A stretch of DNA of 10,691 nucleotides, taken from an uncultured Oscillospiraceae bacterium (lineage in GTDB: Bacteria > Bacillota > Clostridia > Oscillospirales > Oscillospiraceae). The stretch spans positions 1 through 10,691 of the forward strand of contig CAAEKI010000150.1 in NCBI GenBank assembly GCA_900756495.1. Reading direction: 5' to 3'. Numbering within the stretch: the stretch's first letter is position 1; each line of letters opens with the position of its first letter. Below the pieces are notes generated by a model. It saw only the letters and a program-made list of their open reading frames with translations. It was not told the origin of the DNA and made no database searches. A program made the position numbers and the translations under genes. Below, one piece after another: positions 1-5,489 of the stretch.

Positions 1-28
1 GCGGTATGCGATGGGCAGGAATACTTGT

Positions 29-403
29 ATGCCCATGGTAGTCGCTGATTATATCAAGCGTCACATTCAGCTTCTGGATGATAAGTTTCTCGTACTGGCT
101 GCCGATGAGATTAGGCGGCATCTTGAAGATTACGCAGAGCATGAACTAAATTCAAATTTTTGGCAGGGTCTTTTAGATGCACTTGAAACAGAACAGAGAG
201 AGCGTGCCACTCGTGAGGTAAGGAAGACCAGACCTTGCCCAGTCTGCGGGAAGCCCTTGGAGGTCATGAGCATTGCCGACAACCAGCATTCACCCGGCGG
301 TTTTGATGTAATTGCCCACTGCAGGAACTGTCTCACCGATTACGAATGGTTCTGCGATAAGGATGGCGGCGTCTCAGATATGAAGCAGTATTTCTTCGGA
401 TAA
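29..403 (+). CDS. Zinc-ribbon hypothetical protein, possibly partial at the 5' end
   Basis: I do not recognise this protein as a named family. From ATG29 it is about 124 residues: a helical, charged N-terminal half (about residues 1-70), then a two-pair cysteine knuckle, CPVCGK near residue 70 and CRNC near residue 98, typical of a structural zinc ribbon. ATG29 is preferred because an AGGA sits 8 nt upstream. ATG11 is in the same frame with no ribosome site, and the frame stays open to base 1, so the gene could begin outside the window. It is the last plus-strand gene before the fic cassette and lies within the integrated element. Small zinc-ribbon proteins of unknown role are common in conjugative elements. 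The coding call is solid; the function is unknown. Confidence 0.7.
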   Translation: MPMVVADYIKRHIQLLDDKFLVLAADEIRRHLEDYAEHELNSNFWQGLLDALETEQRERATREVRKTRPCPVCGKPLEVMSIADNQHSPGGFDVIAHCRNCLTDYEWFCDKDGGVSDMKQYFFG

Positions 404-439
404 GGCGAGTGTATGTTTTTCGGCAGGGACTTTGGGTGT

Positions 440-473
440 ATTCCTTGTCTATAGCGGCTCAACCTTTGAACTG
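440..473 (+). repeat. 34-bp imperfect direct repeat, left copy (flanks fic)
   Basis: This 34-nt stretch matches 1761-1794 at 31 positions. The core GCGGCTCAACCTTTGA is identical in both copies, and similarity stops abruptly on both sides. The two copies bracket the fic gene, its terminator and its promoter. Confidence 0.75.
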
Positions 474-501
474 TACGCCAACTTCCGTGAAGTGACTAAA
501 C

Positions 502-535
502 GGGCCGCACCTGCTCATATAAGCAGGCGCGGCCC
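502..535. terminator. Hairpin between zinc-ribbon gene and fic, probable terminator
   Basis: Arms 502-515 and 522-535 pair over 14 positions with one A-C mismatch around a 6-nt loop, and the stem is very GC-rich. It lies 30 bp past the fic stop on the minus strand and 100 bp past the plus-strand gene. The T runs on either side are weak (GTTTAGT on the minus strand), so termination is likely but not textbook. Confidence 0.6.
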
Positions 536-564
536 TCTAAAAAGTTGCTCGTATTGAAGGATAT

Positions 565-1611
565 TTAATTCAGCCTGAAATAGCAGGTATTTTTTCCTTT
601 TCCTTCTTTTTTCAACTCACCGGCTGCGACCAGCTTGCGCAAGGCCCCCTCAATGGAACTGTCACTGAGCGTTGGGCAAAGCTCCCGGATGTCCTGCTTA
701 TTGAACCGCCCGATTCTATTCTTGCTTGCTCTGCGCACCATTTCCAGTGCAGGCAGTTTGGTTTCCACAAGCACCACGCGATCCTCAAAGTCCTTATAGG
801 CCGCAAGGATCGTTCCGAGCAGGTACTTGATGAAAGGCACTACATCTTCCGTGCCTTCGTGCCAGCCGGTTTGCGCCTGTGCAAGTGCATCGTAGTACAG
901 ATCCTTGTTTTTGGCGATTTTGGCTTCAAGGGAGATATACTTTCCAACATAAAAACCGTTTCGGTACAGAAGCAGCGTTGTGAGCAATCTGCTCATTCTT
1001 CCGTTGCCGTCATTGAAGGGGTGGATGCACAGAAAGTCATGGACAAAAACCGGAATCGCAATCAACGGCTCCAGTTCCATATTTCCAATCACACGGTTGT
1101 ATTCCTCGCAGATTCTGTCCAGCGCTTCCGGCGTTTCATAAGGGGCAAGCGGCGTGAACAGCGTTTCCACATGACCGTCCGGATAGGTGGCAGTGATATA
1201 GTTCTGCGCAGCTTTGGTGCGACCCGCAAGCGGGTTATTCATGTGGCTGTACAGGATTTTGTGAAGCTGAAGGATGTAGTTCTGCGTAATTGGAATCGCG
1301 TCAAAGCTCTCGTGAATGATACTCAGCACATCGCGGTATCCAGCGATCTCCTGCTCATCTCGGTTCCTCGGCGTGGTTTTCTCCTCGACGAGCTGCCGGA
1401 TTCGGGTACTCGTGGTGACGATGCCCTCGATGGCATTTGATGCCTCAGTGCTCTGTATCTTGGCAATCTCCACGAGCTTTTCAAGTTCCTCCGGACGCTG
1501 CTTCAAATACAATTCTTGCTTTCCGGCTTCCTTGTATATGGCCGCAATTAGGCCAAGAACATCCGAGTCCCACTTCTGTTCCTTGATTACGGAGTAATTG
1601 AAGGTTCTCAT
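565..1611 (-). CDS. fic: Fic family protein (AMP-transferase) with C-terminal winged helix
   Basis: Fic proteins transfer AMP from ATP to hydroxyl side chains of target proteins; this one should be cytosolic. The 348-residue protein carries the full catalytic motif HPFNDGNGRMSR at residues 197-208 (catalytic His197, phosphate-binding Asp201-Gly-Asn-Gly-Arg205). It also has an N-terminal inhibitory helix SNAIEG at 58-63, matching the class II rule (S/T)xxxE(G/N). A flap region lies around 140-165. Residues about 286-348 look like a winged helix-turn-helix, as in other chromosomal Fic proteins of this layout. The start is supported by AAAGGGGG 7 nt upstream of the ATG. It is a single-gene unit with its own promoter and terminator, between direct repeats. 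No separate antitoxin gene is present, consistent with inhibition in cis. Target unknown. Confidence 0.93.
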   Translation of the reverse strand: MRTFNYSVIKEQKWDSDVLGLIAAIYKEAGKQELYLKQRPEELEKLVEIAKIQSTEASNAIEGIVTTSTRIRQLVEEKTTPRNRDEQEIAGYRDVLSIIHESFDAIPITQNYILQLHKILYSHMNNPLAGRTKAAQNYITATYPDGHVETLFTPLAPYETPEALDRICEEYNRVIGNMELEPLIAIPVFVHDFLCIHPFNDGNGRMSRLLTTLLLYRNGFYVGKYISLEAKIAKNKDLYYDALAQAQTGWHEGTEDVVPFIKYLLGTILAAYKDFEDRVVLVETKLPALEMVRRASKNRIGRFNKQDIRELCPTLSDSSIEGALRKLVAAGELKKEGKGKNTCYFRLN

Positions 1612-1630
1612 TCTCTTGCCCCCTTTCGTT

Positions 1631-1661
1631 TTCCCTTAAATGATATCGAAAAATAAGGGAA
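1631..1661. promoter_or_regulatory. Dyad operator 1 on the fic promoter
   Basis: TTCCCTTA (1631-1638) and TAAGGGAA (1654-1661) form a perfect 8-bp inverted repeat with a 15-nt spacer. One arm sits between -35 and -10 and the other at the predicted transcription start, the expected position for a repressor. Its half-sites and spacing recur exactly in operator 2. Confidence 0.65.
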
Positions 1662-1668
1662 TAGTCAA
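1640..1668 (-). promoter_or_regulatory. fic promoter
   Basis: On the minus strand, -35 TTGACT (1663-1668) and -10 TATCAT (1640-1645) are separated by exactly 17 nt, giving a predicted start near 1633 and a leader of about 22 nt before the ATG. The dyad at 1631-1661 has its left arm at the predicted start and its right arm in the -35/-10 spacer. Confidence 0.75.
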
Positions 1669-1679
1669 TAGGCTGTGCC

Positions 1680-1718
1680 ATAAATCCCTTACTATTATGC
1701 CTGTATTAAGGGATTTAT
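1680..1718. promoter_or_regulatory. Dyad operator 2 upstream of fic
   Basis: ATAAATCCCTTA (1680-1691) and TAAGGGATTTAT (1707-1718) form a perfect 12-bp inverted repeat with a 15-nt spacer. The CCCTTA-N15-TAAGGG core equals operator 1. The two dyads are offset by 53 bp, about five helical turns, and this one lies just upstream of the -35 box. No T run follows on either strand, so it is not a terminator. Confidence 0.65.
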
Positions 1719-1760
1719 ACCCAGGGAACAAGAAAAGCACCTCTACCTATCTACCTGCCT

Positions 1761-1794
1761 ATTCTTTGTCTATTGCGGCTCAACCTTTGAGCTG
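1761..1794 (+). repeat. 34-bp imperfect direct repeat, right copy (flanks fic)
   Basis: Partner of 440-473, with 3 mismatches in 34. The period between copies is 1321 bp, just larger than the fic transcription unit. Either the fic module was added to the element together with a duplication, or it arrived as a cassette by recombination between these copies. Confidence 0.75.
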
Positions 1795-1860
1795 CTGTCT
1801 GCGCAGAAACAACTTGCATAACCGCCTGCTCAGAGTTACAATGCAGCCAACAGCAATGAG

Positions 1861-1920
1861 AAACGCTTCCCGCTCGGTACCGGTGAACCTTCACCGGAAA
1901 CCGGGCGGGAAGCGTTTTTG
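1861..1920 (+). terminator. Strong Rho-independent terminator near the element end
   Basis: Arms 1861-1873 and 1905-1917 pair perfectly over 13 bp. Inside, CGGT/ACCG and CCGGTGAA/TTCACCGG extend the stem to a near-continuous hairpin, followed by five T on the plus strand. The stretch 1795-2052 otherwise holds no credible gene. This terminator probably isolates the element from the chromosome. Confidence 0.8.
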
Positions 1921-1938
1921 ACCACATAGATTACCACA
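1918..1938. promoter_or_regulatory. Possible integrase arm-binding repeats
   Basis: TTGACCACAT (1918-1927) is followed by a second ACCACA 12 bp on (1933-1938). The same TTGACCACAT recurs at 2165-2174 on the other side of the tRNA half-site. Short direct repeats of this sort near an attachment core can be arm sites for a tyrosine recombinase. Assigned only by position and repetition. Confidence 0.3.
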
Positions 1939-2052
1939 GACGGCGCTGGAGCACCCGGAAACAGCGGAGATAAGAGCGTCAAAGAGTAAGTGAAACAAAT
2001 TAAAAAGCGCCGAAAACCGCTATAAACGAGCGGAAAAAGTATTCCCGACAAG

Positions 2053-2097
2053 TTTGGGAGCAGGATGCCGCAGGTTCGAATCCTGTCACTCGGACCA
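2053..2097 (+). other. Attachment site: 3' half of tRNA-Pro(TGG)
   Basis: The 45 bases read as the 3' part of a tRNA: anticodon loop TTTGGGA (2053-2059, anticodon TGG), 3' anticodon stem GCAGG, 5-nt variable loop, T arm GCAGG-TTCGAAT-CCTGT (2070-2086), acceptor strand CACTCGG, discriminator A and encoded CCA (2095-2097). The bases just upstream do not supply the CCTGC partner stem, and no D arm or 5' acceptor strand is present, so this is not a whole tRNA. The break at the anticodon loop is a typical crossover point for tyrosine recombinases. Confidence 0.85.
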
Positions 2098-2105
2098 CCT
2101 TTCCC

Positions 2106-2135
2106 AGAAAAACCGCCTAAAAATGCGGTTTTTCT
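2106..2135 (+). terminator. Terminator of the tRNA-Pro unit
   Basis: AGAAAAACCGC (2106-2116) and GCGGTTTTTCT (2125-2135) form a perfect 11-bp stem with an 8-nt loop and a T5 run. It lies 9 bp after the CCA, where a tRNA terminator belongs. Confidence 0.8.
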
Positions 2136-2165
2136 GCGTTATAAGTTCAATTTTTGAAGTGTGCT

Positions 2166-2188
2166 TGACCACATCCCAATTGTGGTCA
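2166..2188. repeat. 8-bp inverted repeat TGACCACA/TGTGGTCA
   Basis: TGACCACA (2166-2173) and TGTGGTCA (2181-2188) flank a 7-nt spacer. The left arm with its neighbours repeats 1918-1927. The remaining stretch to 2360 shows no gene; if the adjacent decayed element once had an integrase gene, it would have lain here. Confidence 0.5.
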
Positions 2189-2359
2189 GAGAGGCAAAAT
2201 GGCAGTTGCGCCCTTGGTACTGAGGAACGCCGAGGACCACAAAATCCCTAACCCCTCCCTAACGGGTGCAACTTCCGTATTCTCGACGCAGATACGTCGG
2301 AAACTTGAATTTTCCGGTATTATCCACTGTAATCTATCATAATATCTCAGATTTTTCAC

Positions 2360-2553
2360 GGCCTGCTCGTCGATCCATTCCATGAATTTGTCACGGGGGA
2401 CGATGATGCGGCTGCCCAGAGTGTGGTGGAGAAATCCCTGCGGTGGGCTGCCTCGTAGGCATGACCCAAGCCGATGCCCAGCACATGGGACATATTCTCC
2501 ACGGTCAGCATCAGCGGGAGTTCATCAAAGGAATTCTATTTGGATTTTCTCAT
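2360..2553 (-). pseudogene. Excisionase (Xis-like helix-turn-helix) pseudogene
   Basis: Read on the minus strand from ATG 2553 (AAAGGA ribosome site upstream), the frame gives a short leader, then DELPLMLTVENMSHVLGIG, a helix-turn-helix like the MerR-type fold of Tn916-family excisionases, and after a frameshift LGSRIIVPRDKFMEWIDEQA, the usual second strand and recognition end of such proteins. Two lesions kill it: an amber TAG at codon 6 (2536-2538), one change from CAG, and a frameshift near 2425. Intact relatives are about 65-70 residues, so nearly the whole gene is present. In Tn916-like modules xis precedes int; here nothing resembling an integrase follows. Confidence 0.7.
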
Positions 2554-2621
2554 TCAGTTCCTTTCTACCTTTCGCCCAGAAGGATTTTATTCTTTGTTTT
2601 GCGGCCCAGTTTTTGAGCCGC

Positions 2622-2888
2622 TTACATGGTCATGTCGGGCCACTGCTCCTCATGGTCGGCTGGCTTGTGCCCCAAGGCCATGCGCTTCTCCTACAGCTTT
2701 TTCAGCCGCTTGCGGTCGATCTGGATTCCGCCGGGGCGGGACTTAGGAACGGAGTTATCCCGGAACACCCGGCTCATGTGGTGGAGCAACCGGGTCACTG
2801 CCAGCATCGCAGAGGGCGGACGGATTTCCTCTCTCTGCCGACTTGGCAAACCACTCCACCGCTCTTGCGGGTGTGTTGTGTGATCCAC
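2622..2888 (-). pseudogene. Relaxase-like C-terminal fragment (probably MobA/MobL type), broken
   Basis: The minus-strand frame encodes AMLAVTRLLHHMSRVFRDN, then a GIQIDRKRLKKL stretch, an amber TAG at 2691-2693, then EKRMALGHKPADHEEQ and a true stop at 2622. The IDRK...GHK.DDHEE-like ending resembles the tail of MobA/MobL-type relaxases of small Firmicutes mobilizable elements, from memory of the family. Just upstream the protein continues better in another frame (VEWFAKSAERGNPSA), showing a frameshift near 2845. The catalytic N-terminal domain is absent, so this is a remnant. It lies 69 bp upstream of the excisionase pseudogene, in the order relaxase-xis. The relaxase assignment is tentative; the broken coding state is clear. 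Confidence 0.55.
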
Positions 2889-2951
2889 ATTCCTCCTTTG
2901 CCCTCATCTGTAAACTATCTTTTTTGCCTCCTCCGTGTTATCATAAAAAGA

Positions 2952-2975
2952 GACCGTGCTCCCGGGAGCACGGTC
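2952..2975 (-). terminator. Perfect-palindrome terminator, brnQ direction
   Basis: A 24-bp perfect palindrome with a GC-rich stem is followed on the minus strand by TCTTTTTAT. It is about 180 bp past the brnQ stop. The interval 2976-3153 shows no credible gene, so it probably ends the brnQ transcript. Confidence 0.75.
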
Positions 2976-3095
2976 AGAGATGGAAGGACCTTCCGAGCGG
3001 ATTGCCGTATGGCGGAGAGTGTCCATGCTTTCATAGATACTCTGTCGAAGGCCATGTGGATTCGTCGGCGCGGATACCGTGCCGTACCGAACCAG

Positions 3096-3123
3096 GGGCA
3101 ACCTCACCCGGGTGAAATTGTCC
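3096..3123 (-). repeat. Inverted repeat in the brnQ 3' region
   Basis: Arms 3096-3109 and 3110-3123 pair around a central CACCCGGGTG palindrome. In the brnQ transcript 13 of 14 pairs form, two of them G-U. No T run follows, so it is more likely an RNA-stabilising 3' structure than a terminator. Confidence 0.45.
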
Positions 3124-3153
3124 TTCTATTATTACTTAGAAAAAATCGATTTC

Positions 3154-4521
3154 TTATGCGGCTGGCCGGTTTCGGCGTGTGCGATGGAAGATCAGTCCCA
3201 CGAACAGACCCACAGCGGCAGGGCAGATCCAGCCCAACCCCAGCTCGAAGAAGGGCAAATAGCTGTCAGCGAAGCCGATGACAGCGGAGACAGCAGGGGT
3301 CTCCGTAATGGCCTTGGGCAGCGCCTTCACGAAATCGAAGAGGGCGGCCGCCAGCGTGAAGCCCGTGACCCACCGATACACCACGGTATCGTGGCCGTAC
3401 AGATTTCCCAGCAGCGCCAGCAGGATCAGTGTGATGGCCAGTGGGAACAGGAACATCAGCACCGGCAGAGAGATGGCGATGATGGCGTTAAGGCCGATGT
3501 TGGTGACCAGCAGGGAAAAAATACTGAAGCAGGTGGCCCAGAAACCGTATTTCGGTCCATTGGGGAACATGGCGGTGAAGGTTTCGGCACAGCTGGTGAC
3601 CAGACCGATGGAGGTCTTGAGACACGCCAGGATCACCGTCAGAGCCAGCACCACCAGTCCGGCCCGCCCCAGATAGTGCTCAGCGATGACGGCAAAGGCC
3701 TCGCCGCCGTTGGTGCAGGAAACGGTAAGGGAGTGGCTCCGGGTCCCCACGATGGTGACGGCCACATAGATGCCGCCCATGAACAGGCAGCTGAAAATGC
3801 CGGAGAGCACCGTATTTTTGGCGATGGCGCCGGGTTCCGTGACGCCCAGTCCCCGGATGACGTTGATGACTACGATGCCGAAGGCCAGACTGGCCAGAGC
3901 ATCCATGGTGTTGTAGCCCTCCAGAAAACCGGCGAAGAAGGGAGCCGCAGCATAGGCCGCCGACGGCGTCACGTCGGCGATGCGGTCCGTGGGGTGCAGC
4001 AGGGCTGTCACCACCAGAATGGCCAGCACCAGCAGGAACAGCGGCGTCAGCAGCTTTCCCACCCACGTCAAAATCTTGCCGGGGCGCAGAGAAAAGAACA
4101 GCACGGCGGCGAAGAACACGCAGGAGAACACCGCCAGCAGCACCGTGGCGTTGACATTCTCACCCAGCAGCGGCTCGATGCCCACGGTGAAAGACGTGGA
4201 GGCGCAGCGGGGAATGGCGAAGAAGGGACCGATGGTCAGGTACAGAGCGCAGGTGAAGAAGATGCTGTATCGGGAACTCACCCGCCCGGCCATCTCCTGC
4301 AGGCCGTTGCTGCGGCTGATGCCCTGTGCAGCTACGCCCAGAAGGGGGATGCCTACGCCGGTGATCAGCAGACCGGTGATAGCGGGCCATACATTGCGTC
4401 CGGCCTGACTGCCCAGAAAAATGGGAAAAATCAGGTTTCCTGCCCCGAAGAACAGGCCGAACAGCATGGTGGCGATGAAGAATTGCTGGCTGAAGGTCAG
4501 CCGGTTGGTTTGCGCTTTCAT
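3154..4521 (-). CDS. brnQ: Branched-chain amino acid carrier BrnQ (LIVCS family)
   Basis: BrnQ is a sodium- or proton-coupled importer of leucine, isoleucine and valine in the cytoplasmic membrane. The 455-residue protein is hydrophobic throughout, with about 12 membrane segments, and its first segment carries the family's signature FGAGNLIFP (residues 25-33) after a short charged N-terminus. The length fits the family (about 430-450). The start is set by CTGGGGGA 8 nt upstream of the ATG. It is divergent from sfsA and has its own promoter at 4552-4580, so it is probably a single-gene unit. Amino acid control is plausible but no leader peptide or T-box is visible in the 25-nt leader. The family call is firm; substrate preference among the three amino acids is not shown. 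Confidence 0.95.
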   Translation of the reverse strand: MKAQTNRLTFSQQFFIATMLFGLFFGAGNLIFPIFLGSQAGRNVWPAITGLLITGVGIPLLGVAAQGISRSNGLQEMAGRVSSRYSIFFTCALYLTIGPFFAIPRCASTSFTVGIEPLLGENVNATVLLAVFSCVFFAAVLFFSLRPGKILTWVGKLLTPLFLLVLAILVVTALLHPTDRIADVTPSAAYAAAPFFAGFLEGYNTMDALASLAFGIVVINVIRGLGVTEPGAIAKNTVLSGIFSCLFMGGIYVAVTIVGTRSHSLTVSCTNGGEAFAVIAEHYLGRAGLVVLALTVILACLKTSIGLVTSCAETFTAMFPNGPKYGFWATCFSIFSLLVTNIGLNAIIAISLPVLMFLFPLAITLILLALLGNLYGHDTVVYRWVTGFTLAAALFDFVKALPKAITETPAVSAVIGFADSYLPFFELGLGWICPAAVGLFVGLIFHRTRRNRPAA

Positions 4522-4551
4522 AAATACATTCCCCCAGTTTAATTGCGTGCC

Positions 4552-4580
4552 AGTATAACACAGTTTTTATCGGGCGTCAA
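4552..4580 (-). promoter_or_regulatory. brnQ promoter
   Basis: On the minus strand, -35 TTGACG (4575-4580), a 17-nt spacer and -10 TATACT (4552-4557) give a near-consensus vegetative promoter. The ATG is about 25 nt after the predicted start. Confidence 0.85.
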
Positions 4581-4632
4581 GAAAAATCGCAGACATTTGT
4601 ATCTGATGAGCGGATGAATGGATAAAATGTCC

Positions 4633-4661
4633 TTTTCAAACGTATCTTTGTGTGCTATAAT
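4633..4661 (+). promoter_or_regulatory. sfsA promoter with extended -10
   Basis: -10 TATAAT (4656-4661) is preceded by TGC (extended -10) and, 17 nt upstream, by a weak -35 TTTTCA (4633-4638). The start of transcription would fall near 4668, so an in-frame GTG at 4650 cannot be the start codon. Confidence 0.75.
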
Positions 4662-4676
4662 GGGACAAAGGGGGCG

Positions 4677-5354
4677 ATGCACTTGCAATACGGAGAGGTG
4701 CGGCAGGCGCACTTTTTGGAGCGGCCCAACCGGTTCATCGCCCATGTAGAGCTGGAGGGCGAGACGGTGGTGTGCCATGTGAAGAACACAGGCCGCTGCC
4801 GGGAGCTGCTGGTGCGGGGGGCCACGGTCTATCTGGAGCGTGGAACCAATCCGGCCCGCAGGACGGCGTGGGACCTCATCGCCGTGGAGAAAGGCCACCG
4901 ACTCATCAATATGGACGCTCAGGCCCCCAACCGCATTTTTGCCCAGTGGATCCGGCAGCAGGAGCCGGGAATCGCCGTCCACCCGGAGTACCGTTACGGG
5001 GATTCCCGGCTGGACTTCTGTCTGGAACGGCCGGAGGGGCTGCATCTGGTGGAGGTGAAGGGCGTGACGCTGGAGCGGGAGGGCCACTGTCTGTTCCCGG
5101 ACGCCCCCACGGAGCGTGGTGTCCGGCATCTGCATGAGCTGATGCGGGCCGTGGAGGAGGGCCACCGGGCCACGGCCTTCTTCGTGATCCAGATGGCGGA
5201 CGTACTGGACTTTGCGCCCAATGACGCTACCCACCCCGCCTTTGGCGAGGCCCTGCGGGAGGCGGCACGCCGGGGTGTGGAGATAGCGGCCTACACCTGT
5301 CGGGTGACGCCGGAGACGGTGACGCTGGACGCCCCCGTGCCGGTGCGGCTGTAA
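4677..5354 (+). CDS. sfsA: SfsA family DNA/RNA nuclease
   Basis: SfsA (named for sugar fermentation stimulation in Escherichia coli) is a nucleic-acid binding protein with a PD-(D/E)XK-type nuclease fold. From ATG4677 it has 225 residues, the family's usual size. It shows the N-terminal RPNRF and NTGRC motifs (residues 16-41), RLDF (Asp113), LVEVKGVTL (Glu126, Lys128) for the nuclease core, and FPDAPTERGVRHL (140-152), the most conserved family block. The start is ambiguous. ATG4677 has AAAGGGGG only 2 nt before it, whereas TTG4683 lies 8 nt after the same site and would give MQYGEV, matching the usual beginning of clostridial SfsA proteins. Physiological role is unclear in Gram-positives. 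Confidence 0.94.
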   Translation: MHLQYGEVRQAHFLERPNRFIAHVELEGETVVCHVKNTGRCRELLVRGATVYLERGTNPARRTAWDLIAVEKGHRLINMDAQAPNRIFAQWIRQQEPGIAVHPEYRYGDSRLDFCLERPEGLHLVEVKGVTLEREGHCLFPDAPTERGVRHLHELMRAVEEGHRATAFFVIQMADVLDFAPNDATHPAFGEALREAARRGVEIAAYTCRVTPETVTLDAPVPVRL

Positions 5355-5439
5355 CAGGGTATGCCATCCCGCTGCGGCGGCGATGTGTATATACAATGTA
5401 TCAGGAAAGGATGATGCTTTATGAACATGAGACGTATCC

Positions 5440-5465
5440 GGAGGGTGTACGTTTCCTGACCCTCC
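5440..5465 (+). terminator. Hairpin in the GNAT gene leader, weak terminator or attenuator
   Basis: GGAGGGT (5440-5446) and ACCCTCC (5459-5465) form a 7-bp stem with a 12-nt loop, followed by CAATTTATTTA. It lies between sfsA and the GNAT ribosome site. A 12-codon frame, ATG5421 to TGA5459 with AGGAAAGG upstream, overlaps it. It could terminate the sfsA transcript or affect GNAT expression. Confidence 0.4.
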
Positions 5466-5489
5466 CAATTTATTTAGGAGGAAACCATC

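Larger units (their letters stand above)
1..2097. mobile_element. Right-hand end of an integrative element inserted at tRNA-Pro
   Basis: The stretch from the left edge to 2097 behaves as the terminal part of an integrated element. It is lower in GC than the brnQ-GNAT block, carries accessory genes (zinc ribbon, fic), has a strong terminator near its end, and stops at a 45-bp copy of the 3' half of a tRNA-Pro gene lacking its 5' half. A displaced 3' tRNA fragment is the usual mark left by tyrosine-recombinase elements that insert into tRNA genes. The rebuilt full tRNA would lie left of the window. No integrase, relaxase or transfer gene is visible here, so whether it is an ICE, IME or prophage cannot be decided. 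Confidence 0.65.
2100..2890 (-). mobile_element. Decayed mobilizable element (relaxase and xis remnants)
   Basis: Two minus-strand pseudogenes in relaxase-then-excisionase order point at the tRNA half-site, as in elements whose xis-int genes end beside the attachment site. The integrase gene expected between 2360 and 2190 is missing. No second tRNA half-copy is visible downstream to 3150, so the far boundary is unknown. This is an inference from gene order and decay. Confidence 0.5.

Noticed and set aside
859..1440. 193-codon plus-strand frame inside fic
   Set aside because: Antisense of the catalytic region of a clear Fic protein.
2053..2097. Complete tRNA-Pro gene
   Set aside because: The bases upstream cannot form the 5' acceptor strand, D arm or 5' anticodon stem, so only the 3' half is present.
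2382..3281. 299-codon plus-strand frame over the decayed element
   Set aside because: No ribosome site or family motif; the recognisable relaxase and excisionase sequence is on the opposite strand.
3079..4542. 487-codon plus-strand frame opposite brnQ
   Set aside because: The glutamine/glycine/histidine-rich translation is the antisense of a membrane transporter; the minus-strand frame has the BrnQ signature, ribosome site and promoter.
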